The position numbers and the translations under genes are program-made. This document shows positions 1 through 5,266 of a stretch of 5,607 nt of DNA, piece after piece. Under the pieces are notes generated by a model. That model ran no database searches. It saw only the letters and a program-made list of their open reading frames with translations, and was not told the DNA's origin. Every line of letters begins with the position of its first letter. The first letter of the stretch is position 1. Origin of the DNA: UBA7398 sp947491605 (GTDB lineage: Bacteria > Actinomycetota > Actinomycetes > Nanopelagicales > Nanopelagicaceae); NCBI GenBank assembly GCA_947491605.1, contig CANLJW010000053.1:1-5607 (forward strand), written 5' to 3'.

Positions 1-365
1 TGACAGATCACCTGGCCACTATTAAGGGGAGCTTTGGCACCTTCAACCGTGCACTTACTATTTGGTTGAACCGCTCCACTGTCAGTTGGTGTTGGTGTTG
101 GTGCGGGGGTTGGTGTTGGTGTTGGTGTTGGTGTTGGTGTTGGTGTTGGTGTTGCTTTAGCAACAACAATTTTCGTGCCGCTATTCCATACAAGTTTCTT
201 TCCGCTTTTTACACATGTGAATTTAAATCCACTCGCGGTTGCCGTTAACCCAGCCTTGGTGCATGTAGCACCAGCCTTAGGTGATGCTGAAAAGCCTGGT
301 TGGCCCAGTAAAACAAGGGCAAGAGTGATTACAGATATCGCTACCGCCCGCGCCTTTGATGGCAT
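1..365 (-). CDS. Secreted Thr-Pro-linker protein, N-terminal part (runs off left edge)
   Basis: The frame opens at ATG 365-363 and stays open for 121 codons to the window edge, so the C-terminus is missing. Residues 1-27 look like a Sec signal peptide: basic start (MPSKAR), hydrophobic core about 7-20, likely cleavage after GFSA. Residues 35-51 carry a Cys-X15-Cys unit (CT..G....C) followed by GKKLVWNSG. Residues 72-94 are a Thr-Pro linker (eight TP, one AP, two TP, T) encoded by the hexamer tract. A second unit at 105-121 again has CT..G and Cys-X15-Cys, so the protein seems to carry two copies of a small cysteine-paired module. I recall similar Cys / 'KLVWN' segments in extracellular proteins of planktonic Actinobacteria, usually ahead of a larger domain, but that domain lies outside this window and no function can be assigned. 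The signal peptide, the Cys spacing match and a promoter placed just upstream all favour this frame over the other open frames through the repeat. Confidence 0.82.
   Translation of the reverse strand, partial: MPSKARAVAISVITLALVLLGQPGFSASPKAGATCTKAGLTATASGFKFTCVKSGKKLVWNSGTKIVVAKATPTPTPTPTPTPTPTPAPTPTPTDSGAVQPNSKCTVEGAKAPLNSGQVIC
85..152. repeat. Hexanucleotide GTTGGT tract encoding Thr-Pro linker
   Basis: About eleven tandem copies of GTTGGT (ACCAAC on the coding minus strand) are interrupted once near 102-110 by GCGGGGG. In the frame of the secreted protein they read Thr-Pro, with one Ala-Pro at the interruption. The unit is 6 bp, so gain or loss of copies keeps the frame and only changes linker length. 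The tract lacks stops in several frames, which produces spurious His-Gln and Trp-Cys frames. Confidence 0.9.
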
Positions 366-410
366 GGTAAAAGTGTAAATCCAATACACGGAGCCGTCAA
401 AGGCGCGGCC
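346..410. repeat. 18-bp imperfect inverted repeat at the pepP/secreted-gene junction
   Basis: Arms 346-363 and 393-410 are inverted copies matching at 16 of 18 positions, with a perfect 12-bp core (CCGCGCCTTTGA at 348-359, its complement at 397-408). The 29-bp spacer holds most of the start codon and the -10 box of the secreted gene. The left arm encodes residues 2-7 of the secreted protein; the right arm encodes AVKGAA of the aminopeptidase frame. A leaderless mRNA starting near 365 would contain only one arm, so a regulatory hairpin in that mRNA is unlikely. Confidence 0.75.
372..400 (-). promoter_or_regulatory. Predicted sigma70-type promoter for the secreted gene, leaderless
   Basis: On the minus strand a -35 TTGACG (400-395) is followed after exactly 17 bp by a -10 TACACT (377-372). 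Six bases separate the -10 from the ATG at 365, so transcription would begin at or next to the start codon. No Shine-Dalgarno sequence is visible, which fits a leaderless mRNA of the kind common in Actinobacteria. The -10 matches consensus at 4 of 6 positions and the -35 at 5 of 6. The -35 lies within the codons of the aminopeptidase remnant on the other strand. Confidence 0.5.
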
Positions 411-767
411 GAATTAGGCGTCTTACCGATGTCGCCTGAAGAGTCATTGAAACCTGAAAATGGTTTGCATCGTAGATGGATGTTCCATGGTTCTGGACAC
501 CATCTTGGAATCGATGTGCATGATTGCGCGCAAGCTCGTAAAGATCAATATGCAGATGCAATTTTAGAACCAGGCATGATTCTTACAGTTGAACCTGGCT
601 TCTATATCCAACCTGATGACGAACTATTTCCACCTGAGTTCCGTGGTGTTGGAGTTCGCATTGAAGATGATGTTGTTGTTACTGAAACTGGATGTCGCGT
701 TATGAGCAGTGGACTGCCAAGACATCCCGATGAAATTGAAGCTTGGATGGCTAAATTACTTAATTAA
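375..767 (+). pseudogene. pepP: 5'-truncated M24 Xaa-Pro aminopeptidase (aminopeptidase P), C-terminal fragment
   Basis: The frame is open from about 360 and ends with TAA at 765-767; recognisable family sequence begins near 411-420 (ELGVLP). It contains the M24 'pita-bread' C-terminal motifs: HGSGHHLGIDVHDC with the metal-ligand His, the TVEPGFY motif with the first metal-ligand Glu, and GVRIEDDVVVT with the second. Full-length aminopeptidase P, which removes an N-terminal residue ahead of proline, is about 430-500 residues. Here the whole N-terminal domain and the two metal-ligand Asp residues of the catalytic domain are absent, so this piece cannot be an active dimetal peptidase alone. An ATG at 429 could give a 112-residue protein, but it starts inside the conserved domain with no convincing ribosome site. 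The preserved frame with no internal stops suggests recent truncation or an assembly junction near 370-410. The exact left boundary is uncertain. Confidence 0.8.
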
Positions 768-815
768 CCAATAGTAATTTAATTCTAAACTTAATTTACA
801 TCAAAGATTTAGCTA
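768..815. other. Convergent intergenic gap, no terminator visible
   Basis: This 48-bp, very AT-rich gap lies between the ends of the convergent aminopeptidase remnant and the second crcB. No GC-rich stem followed by a T run was found in either direction, so how the sdh-crcB transcript ends is unclear. Confidence 0.5.
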
Positions 816-1148
816 TTAAATACTGGCTCCGAGAGTGGCAGCTCCAAATCCAAGGAAAAGATTTAAGCCAAGGTTTATCAAGAACTTTCGCTTTTCACCT
901 TGAGTTAACTCTTGATCTAATTCCAAAGCTAGCGCCGACCATGTTGTAAATGCGCCACAAAACCCCATCCCTAGAAAAGCGCCAGTTGCTTGATCGTTTG
1001 CTAAGAAAATTGGTAGCAAAAATGAACCGATAACATTGACAATTAACACTCCAGTAAAGAATTGTGATTTAGATTGGAATAATCGAACGATTAAAAATCT
1101 AAGCGGTGCGCCGATAGCGGATCCGAAAATAAAAGCGAGAGATCTCAT
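816..1148 (-). CDS. crcB: Fluoride channel subunit CrcB/FluC, second of tandem pair
   Basis: This 110-residue protein has the normal length of the CrcB/Fluc family, small four-helix dual-topology membrane proteins that dimerise to export toxic fluoride from the cytoplasm. Visible hallmarks are GSAIGAPLR at 9-17 (family GGxxGAxxR), the pore-lining Asn in LIVNVIGS (N38), and GFCGAFTTWS at 62-71 (family GFCGGFTTFS), the segment with the central Na+-site threonines. The start is ATG 1148-1146. It overlaps the TGA stop of the preceding crcB by four bases (ATGA), which indicates translational coupling, and AGGT lies seven bases upstream. The same frame stays open upstream to 1424, but that part runs antiparallel to no family sequence and overlaps the first crcB, so it is not used. 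With its neighbour it probably forms a heterodimer, as is usual for tandem Fluc genes in Gram-positive bacteria. Confidence 0.93.
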   Translation of the reverse strand: MRSLAFIFGSAIGAPLRFLIVRLFQSKSQFFTGVLIVNVIGSFLLPIFLANDQATGAFLGMGFCGAFTTWSALALELDQELTQGEKRKFLINLGLNLFLGFGAATLGASI

Positions 1149-1480
1149 TTTTTTACCTGTGGTCGAAGCGCAATTAATATGAGCAGGCTGACTATTAACA
1201 TCGAAGTAATATAAATACTTGATTTGATGATCGACTCTTCGGTTGAAATTAAAGCTAGTGAAGAGAATGTAGTAAAGCCGCCAGCAAACCCAGTTATCCA
1301 AAATAATTGTTTTGCCTCGGTCGCCTTCATGCGATAAGCAGCTACTCCGGCTACTAATACGCCAAGAATATTTACTATGAATACGCCAATTAATGAACTG
1401 CCTACTATTTCGATTGTTTGCCATCTTGATACGGAACCAACTACCCCGCCAAGCGAGACAATAAGTAGATTGATTAAAAT
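1145..1480 (-). CDS. crcB: Fluoride channel subunit CrcB/FluC, first of tandem pair (probable ATT start)
   Basis: The frame from 1480 to the TGA at 1147-1145 gives 111 residues with all CrcB/Fluc hallmarks: GGVVGSVSRW at 11-20, the pore Asn in FIVNILG (N37), and GFAGGFTTFSS at 64-74. Four hydrophobic segments are apparent. The only ATG in frame (1330-1328) lies mid-protein and would delete the first helix and the Arg and Asn motifs, so an annotation starting there would be truncated. Upstream to the in-frame stop at 1498-1496 there is no ATG, GTG or TTG. The best start is ATT at 1480-1478: AAGAAG sits seven bases upstream, it lies one base after the stop of the 26-codon ORF, and it gives the normal N-terminal length. 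A sequencing error in a real NTG start cannot be excluded. It is part of the sdh transcription unit and coupled to the next crcB. Confidence 0.85.
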   Translation of the reverse strand: MLINLLIVSLGGVVGSVSRWQTIEIVGSSLIGVFIVNILGVLVAGVAAYRMKATEAKQLFWITGFAGGFTTFSSLALISTEESIIKSSIYITSMLIVSLLILIALRPQVKK

Positions 1481-1481
1481 G

Positions 1482-1562
1482 TTAGCGCTTCTTAATTATT
1501 TTTCGGGAAAACGCTACCCAAACTGCAAGTGTTAATCCGGCCCAACGAAGCGCAAGTTTCAT
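1482..1562 (-). CDS. 26-residue predicted membrane peptide between sdhB and crcB
   Basis: ATG 1562-1560 overlaps the sdhB stop by four bases (ATGA) and is preceded by GAAGG six bases upstream, a good ribosome site inside the last sdhB codons. The frame ends with TAA at 1484-1482, one base before the presumed crcB start. The peptide begins MKLALRWAGLTLAVWVAF and ends SRKIIKKR: one short hydrophobic helix followed by a strongly basic tail, as in a single-pass peptide with its C-terminus in the cytoplasm. No family is recognised. It could be a small accessory subunit of the SDH complex, an independent small membrane protein, or only a ribosome-reinitiation leader for crcB. The tight packing and ribosome site favour translation; function is unknown. 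Confidence 0.5.
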   Translation of the reverse strand: MKLALRWAGLTLAVWVAFSRKIIKKR

Positions 1563-2320
1563 TCCATGCCTTCGCGTTTGCGAATCTTGGATCCCAACCA
1601 TCGAATTGGATCGTACTTATTATCTACAACGCGCTCTTTCATAGGAATGATCGCGTTATCGGTGATGCGGATATGTTCTGGGCAAACTTCAGTACAGCAT
1701 TTTGTAATGTTGCACATTCCTAGGCCGTGTTCTTCTTGTGCAGTGCGTTTACGGTTTCGTAACTGATCAAGTGGATGCATATCTAGCTCTGCAATTCGGA
1801 TAAAGAATCTTGGGCCGGCGAAAGATTTCTTATTCTCTTCGTGGTCGCGAATAACGTGGCAAGTATCTTGGCAAAGGAAGCATTCAATACATTTGCGGAA
1901 TTCTTGGCTACGTTCCACATCGATTTGCGCCATACGTGCTTCGCCAGGTTTTAACTCTGTTGGGTGCTCGTATGCTGGAATTTCCATAGCTTTCTTGTAA
2001 TTAAAGGAAACGTCGGTTACTAAATCTTTAATGACTGGGAATGCGCGTAGCGGTGTGACTGTGATCGTTTCATCATCGCCATAAGCAGCTACTTGAGTCA
2101 TACATGCAAGGCGTGGTTTCCCGTTGATCTCCATAGAGCAAGATCCACATTTACCAGCTTTGCAATTCCAGCGAACTGCAAGATCGCCCATCTGGGTGGC
2201 TTGTACGCGATGAATAACATCGAGCACCACTTCACCCTCGTTGGCATCTACAACAACATCTTGTAAGCCGCCGTTATCTGCGTCGCCGCGCCAGATTCGA
2301 AGTTTTAATTTGCGAGCCAT
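1559..2320 (-). CDS. sdhB: Succinate dehydrogenase / fumarate reductase iron-sulfur subunit
   Basis: SdhB passes electrons from the FAD of SdhA through three iron-sulfur clusters to the quinone site in the membrane anchor. The 253-residue length matches the actinobacterial Sdh1 type. The [2Fe-2S] ligands are C53, C58, C61 (CKAGKCGSC) and C73. The ferredoxin-like C-terminal domain has CIECFLCQDTC (C144, C147, C150, C154) and CNITKCCTEVCPE (C203, C208 or C209, C213), which together supply the [4Fe-4S] and [3Fe-4S] ligands in the usual interleaved pattern. The full Cys set makes a functional subunit likely. The start ATG 2320-2318 overlaps the sdhA stop by one base (TAATG) and has AAAGGCGG about nine bases upstream, indicating coupled translation. 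The sequence cannot distinguish succinate oxidation from fumarate reduction; gene order and an apparently aerobic host favour the former. Confidence 0.97.
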   Translation of the reverse strand: MARKLKLRIWRGDADNGGLQDVVVDANEGEVVLDVIHRVQATQMGDLAVRWNCKAGKCGSCSMEINGKPRLACMTQVAAYGDDETITVTPLRAFPVIKDLVTDVSFNYKKAMEIPAYEHPTELKPGEARMAQIDVERSQEFRKCIECFLCQDTCHVIRDHEENKKSFAGPRFFIRIAELDMHPLDQLRNRKRTAQEEHGLGMCNITKCCTEVCPEHIRITDNAIIPMKERVVDNKYDPIRWLGSKIRKREGME

Positions 2321-4203
2321 TATTTGGAACCGCCTTTCGCAATTTCTTCAGTCGTCATGTACTTCTCAAGTTCATGAACGTCGAAAAGATCGAATAGTTC
2401 TTTAGGGATCGCAGGAAGTGCTTGCTCGCGAACATTTACTTTGTTACCGTCAAAACTTGAGATGTGGTTTACCTGGCGCCATTTGCTGTTCATGCCAGGG
2501 AAATCATCACGAGTATGTCCGCCGCGAGATTCTTCCCGCTTAATTGCTGATTTTGCAGTGCTTTCGGCAACTAACAACATATTGTCTAAATCAAAAGCCA
2601 GATGGAAGCCAGGATTAAACTTGCGGCCGCCACTAACTGAAACGTTCGCACTTCGCTTACGAATTCCGGCAATTTTTTCAATTGCATTTTTTAATTCTTC
2701 GCCGGTACGGATAATTCCAACTAAGTTATGAGTTACTTCTTGTAATTCGGCATGTAATGAATATGAATTCTCACCACCGCTTCGGCTAAATGGCGCTTCG
2801 ATTTTTTCCGCTGCAGCTTTTATTGATGATTCGCTAACTGGATTAGCCCCGCTCTTCTTTACATATTCGGATGCACCCATTCCGGCACGACGGCCAAATA
2901 CCAAAAGATCAGAGAGAGAATTACCGCCGAGTCGATTTGAACCGTGCATTCCTCCGGCAACTTCACCCGCAGCGAATAAACCTGGAACTCCAACGGCAGC
3001 CGCGGTGTCTGGTTCAACTTCAACACCACCCATTACGTAATGACAGGTTGGACCAACCTCCATCGCCTCTTTAGTTATATCTACACCAGCTAATTCATAG
3101 AACTGATGCCACATGGAAGGAAGACGTTTCTTAATTATCTCGGCTGAAATTCGTTTTGAAACATCAAGGAATACGCCACCGTGTTCGCTGCCGCGACCGG
3201 CTTTTACTTCAGAGTTGATTGCGCGTGCTACTTCATCGCGCGGTAATAATTCTGGTGGACGGCGGTTATTATCTTGATCGATATACCAACGATCTGCTTC
3301 CGCCTCATTATCAGCATATTTATCTTTAAAAACATCCGGAATGTACTTAAACATAAATCGTTCACCAAGATTGTTAGTGAGAATTCCGCCTTCGCCGCGA
3401 ACTGATTCCGTAACTAAAATTCCTCGAACTGATGGCGGCCAAACCATCCCGGTCGGATGGAATTGCAAAAATTCCATATCAACTAAATTAGCGCCGGCTT
3501 TAAGGGCAAGTGCATGGCCATCGCCAGTGCCTTCCCATGAGTTAGACGTAATCTTAAAAGTTTTACCAACACCACCTGTTGCGATAATTACTGCAGGTGC
3601 TTCAAATAAAACTTCCTCGCCGTTTTCACGCCAGTATCCATAAACGCCAGCAACTTTCCCGTTCTCTTTAATAATTTCGGTAATAGTTAACTCAGCAAAA
3701 ACCTTAATGTGGCTTTCCATGTCGCCATAATTCCGGCCATCTTTTTGTTGTAGTGCAACAATCTTCTGTTGCATGGTGCGAATTAATTCAAGACCGGTGC
3801 GGTCGCCGACATGTGCCAGACGTGGGAATTCATGACCACCGAAATTACGTTGTGAAATTTTTCCTTCTTTGGTGCGGTCGAATAACGCACCCCAAGTTTC
3901 TAACTCCCAGATTCGATCTGGTGATTCTTTGGCGTGTAGTTCTGCCATTCGATAATGGTTTAGAAATTTTCCACCGCGCATTGTGTCGCGAAAGTGCACC
4001 ATCCAGTTGTCGCCAGAATTCACGTTACCCATTGATGCAGCGGCGCCGCCTTCAGCCATGACCGTATGGGCTTTACCGAATAACGACTTACAAATAATCG
4101 CAACTTTTAAGCCAGCTTCGCGCGCTTCTACTGCGGCTCGAAGACCAGCTCCGCCTGCACCGATTACAACTACATCGTATTTATATCGCTCAAGATTAGC
4201 CAT
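2320..4203 (-). CDS. sdhA: Succinate dehydrogenase / fumarate reductase flavoprotein subunit
   Basis: SdhA oxidises succinate to fumarate at the cytoplasmic face of the membrane in the TCA cycle. The 627-residue length fits the actinobacterial Sdh1-like type (family about 580-650). Features in order: the FAD-binding dinucleotide fold GAGGAGLRAA (15-24); KAHTVMAEGG (44-53) with H46 at the position of the covalent FAD-linking histidine; HPTG (249-252) and RGEGG (269-273) of the dicarboxylate active site; PRDEVARAI (321-329); HYVMGGVEVE (388-397); GSNRLGGNSL (421-430); and the C-terminal REESRGGHTRDDFP (556-569). All key residues are present. The chosen start, ATG 4203-4201, gives a normal N-terminus six residues before the FAD fold and has AAAGAGAG just upstream. 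The frame is open 33 codons further upstream, but that part overlaps sdhC and does not resemble the family. sdhC ends 11 bases upstream, and sdhB overlaps the stop codon. Confidence 0.98.
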   Translation of the reverse strand: MANLERYKYDVVVIGAGGAGLRAAVEAREAGLKVAIICKSLFGKAHTVMAEGGAAASMGNVNSGDNWMVHFRDTMRGGKFLNHYRMAELHAKESPDRIWELETWGALFDRTKEGKISQRNFGGHEFPRLAHVGDRTGLELIRTMQQKIVALQQKDGRNYGDMESHIKVFAELTITEIIKENGKVAGVYGYWRENGEEVLFEAPAVIIATGGVGKTFKITSNSWEGTGDGHALALKAGANLVDMEFLQFHPTGMVWPPSVRGILVTESVRGEGGILTNNLGERFMFKYIPDVFKDKYADNEAEADRWYIDQDNNRRPPELLPRDEVARAINSEVKAGRGSEHGGVFLDVSKRISAEIIKKRLPSMWHQFYELAGVDITKEAMEVGPTCHYVMGGVEVEPDTAAAVGVPGLFAAGEVAGGMHGSNRLGGNSLSDLLVFGRRAGMGASEYVKKSGANPVSESSIKAAAEKIEAPFSRSGGENSYSLHAELQEVTHNLVGIIRTGEELKNAIEKIAGIRKRSANVSVSGGRKFNPGFHLAFDLDNMLLVAESTAKSAIKREESRGGHTRDDFPGMNSKWRQVNHISSFDGNKVNVREQALPAIPKELFDLFDVHELEKYMTTEEIAKGGSK

Positions 4204-4214
4204 GATCGCTCTCT

Positions 4215-5015
4215 TTAAAAGAAATAAAAATTTGTCCAGGCGCCCGATGCAACAGCGCGAATGTAAATGTCGGCAAATGCCACACCAAATAATGAAATCC
4301 AAGCAAATGTTGGGTGTTTATGATTTAAAACTGAAACCCAACTCCAAAGCTTGTAGCGCACTGGGTGTTTGGAGAAATGTCGCAATCTGCCGCCAAGTGT
4401 GTGGCGACATGTATGGCAAGAAAGTGAATAAAGCCAAAGTAGAACTGCGTTGTTTAGTAAAACTAAAGTTCCAACGCTCATGTGACCCCACTCGCCTTCC
4501 GCATTTTTAAATGCAAGAACTGCGTCAATAGAGAGAAGTACGTTGAAAACTAAACCTGCATAAAAAAACCAGCGATGACCGTTCTGCAGAATAAGCGGGG
4601 CGCGAGTTTCACCAGTGTATTTTGAATGAGGTTCTGCAACTGCACAGGCAGGTGGTGACATCCAAAATGCTCGGTAATAAGCCTTTCGGTAGTAATAACA
4701 AGTCATACGGAAACCAAGTGGAAAAATCAAAATAAATAAAGATGGTGAAATTCCAATACCAAAATATTTATTATTAAAAGGTTGACCTAATAATGAAGAA
4801 CCTTCTATACATGAACTTGAAAGGCATGGTGAATAAAAAGGCGAGACTAAAGGTTCTGCAAAATAATATTTATTTTCAAAGGCTCGGAAAGTTGCATAAA
4901 TTACAAAACTAAAAAGTACCCCAAATGTAATTGCTGGCTGTAACCACCATCGATCGGTTCGAAGCGTGCGTTCTTTAATGGCTGCGCGCGATTGGGAAAA
5001 TACGCCAGTCTCCAT
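4215..5015 (-). CDS. sdhC: Succinate dehydrogenase membrane anchor (single fused cytochrome b-type subunit)
   Basis: The 266-residue membrane protein is first in the operon. Hydrophobic segments lie near 25-45, 87-108, 148-169, 178-200 and 234-257, suggesting five helices. This fits the single large anchor of the Sdh1-like type (mycobacterial Rv0249c is similar in size) rather than separate SdhC and SdhD. Conserved-looking elements are VSPFYSPC (57-64), ending the first periplasmic stretch; RMTCYYYRKAYYRAFWMSPPAC (split here as 103-112 and 113-124); NGHRWF (145-150); and CHTCRHTLGGR (200-210). Candidate haem-ligand histidines are H147, H178, H201, H205 and H234; which ones bind haem cannot be told from sequence alone. 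The ATG 5015-5013 has a strong ribosome site GAGGAG (5029-5024) eight bases upstream, which fixes the start. The subunit anchors SdhAB and houses the quinone site. The next gene, sdhA, starts 11 bases after its stop. Confidence 0.93.
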   Translation of the reverse strand: METGVFSQSRAAIKERTLRTDRWWLQPAITFGVLFSFVIYATFRAFENKYYFAEPLVSPFYSPCLSSSCIEGSSLLGQPFNNKYFGIGISPSLFILIFPLGFRMTCYYYRKAYYRAFWMSPPACAVAEPHSKYTGETRAPLILQNGHRWFFYAGLVFNVLLSIDAVLAFKNAEGEWGHMSVGTLVLLNNAVLLWLYSLSCHTCRHTLGGRLRHFSKHPVRYKLWSWVSVLNHKHPTFAWISLFGVAFADIYIRAVASGAWTNFYFF

Positions 5016-5023
5016 AGCTACGA

Positions 5024-5029
5024 CTCCTC
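5024..5029 (-). promoter_or_regulatory. Strong Shine-Dalgarno site of sdhC
   Basis: GAGGAG on the minus strand lies eight bases before the sdhC ATG and is the strongest ribosome site in the operon. The later genes rely on overlaps and weaker sites, consistent with sdhC being the operon entry point. Confidence 0.75.
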
Positions 5030-5143
5030 ATTCCAGCCCTAAAAATCCCTGAGACCAGTTTCCTATTCTCATCAAGATAGCGCTAGGTTAATTGAGCGTA
5101 TTTACTTATGAAATCAAGCACACGACTGATAACACTTAAAAAA
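5030..5143. other. sdh operon leader / intergenic region with no clear promoter
   Basis: This 114-bp AT-rich stretch separates the tRNA from the sdhC ribosome site. On the minus strand TTGATT (near 5115) and TATCTT (near 5076) resemble promoter hexamers, but I found no pair at 16-18 bp spacing, so no promoter is called. A six-base T run directly follows the tRNA CCA end and may aid processing or termination, but no stem precedes it apart from the tRNA itself. The region presumably carries the sdh promoter, unless transcription reads through from the tRNA gene. Confidence 0.4.
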
Positions 5144-5229
5144 TGGCGGAGGGCGTGGGATTTGAACCCACGAAACTTTCGTTTGCCGGTTTTCAAGACC
5201 GGTGCACTCGGCCGCTATGCGAGCCCTCC
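5144..5229 (-). tRNA. serT: tRNA-Ser (anticodon UGA), CCA encoded
   Basis: An 86-nt serine tRNA on the minus strand. The acceptor stem GGAGGGC (5229-5223) pairs with GCCCTCC (5154-5148), followed by discriminator G (5147) and an encoded CCA (5146-5144). The anticodon stem CCGGT/ACCGG closes the loop CTTGAAA, giving anticodon TGA at 5195-5193, which reads UCA and other UCN codons. The long variable arm with the AAAC-GAAA-GTTT hairpin is typical of class II serine tRNAs. The T arm is GTGGG-TTCAAAT-CCCAC. All stems pair well, so the gene should be functional. The gene symbol follows the E. coli name for this anticodon. Confidence 0.97.
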
Positions 5230-5236
5230 GTGGAGA

Positions 5237-5264
5237 AACTTACCTTCTAAGGGAGGCTCTTCAA
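5237..5264 (-). promoter_or_regulatory. Possible promoter of tRNA-Ser
   Basis: TTGAAG (5264-5259) and TAAGTT (5242-5237) are separated by 16 bp, and the -10-like box ends seven bases before the tRNA 5' end. Matches to consensus are only partial (4/6 and 3/6), so position supports this more than sequence does. The -35-like box begins just downstream of the stop codon of the upstream HAD gene. Confidence 0.3.
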
Positions 5265-5266
5265 AA

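Noticed and set aside
85..152. Possible CRISPR array
   Set aside because: The repeat unit is 6 bp with no spacers; it is a coding tandem repeat.
8..193. Minus-strand ORF with His-Gln repeats
   Set aside because: It is an alternative frame through the hexamer tract; the Thr-Pro frame on the same strand has a signal peptide and Cys modules and a promoter.
66..248. Plus-strand ORF with Trp-Cys repeats
   Set aside because: It is the antisense reading of the same hexamer tract, with no plausible protein features or ribosome site.
768..815. Bidirectional terminator between the convergent genes
   Set aside because: Short AT-rich near-repeats are present, but no stable stem with an adjacent T run could be drawn.
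816..1424. 202-residue version of the second crcB
   Set aside because: The 92 extra residues have no CrcB character and overlap the first crcB in another frame; the internal ATG at 1148 gives the normal family length.
1496..1562. Fluoride riboswitch ahead of the crcB pair
   Set aside because: The space is filled by the 26-codon ORF, is too short, and shows no crcB-motif pseudoknot elements that I can recognise.
4204..4302. 33-residue N-terminal extension of sdhA
   Set aside because: It overlaps the sdhC coding region, has no SdhA similarity, and the ATG at 4203 with its ribosome site gives the standard N-terminus.
3983..4510. Plus-strand ORF of 175 residues antisense to sdhA/sdhC
   Set aside because: It is a shadow of two well-supported genes, with no recognisable motifs.
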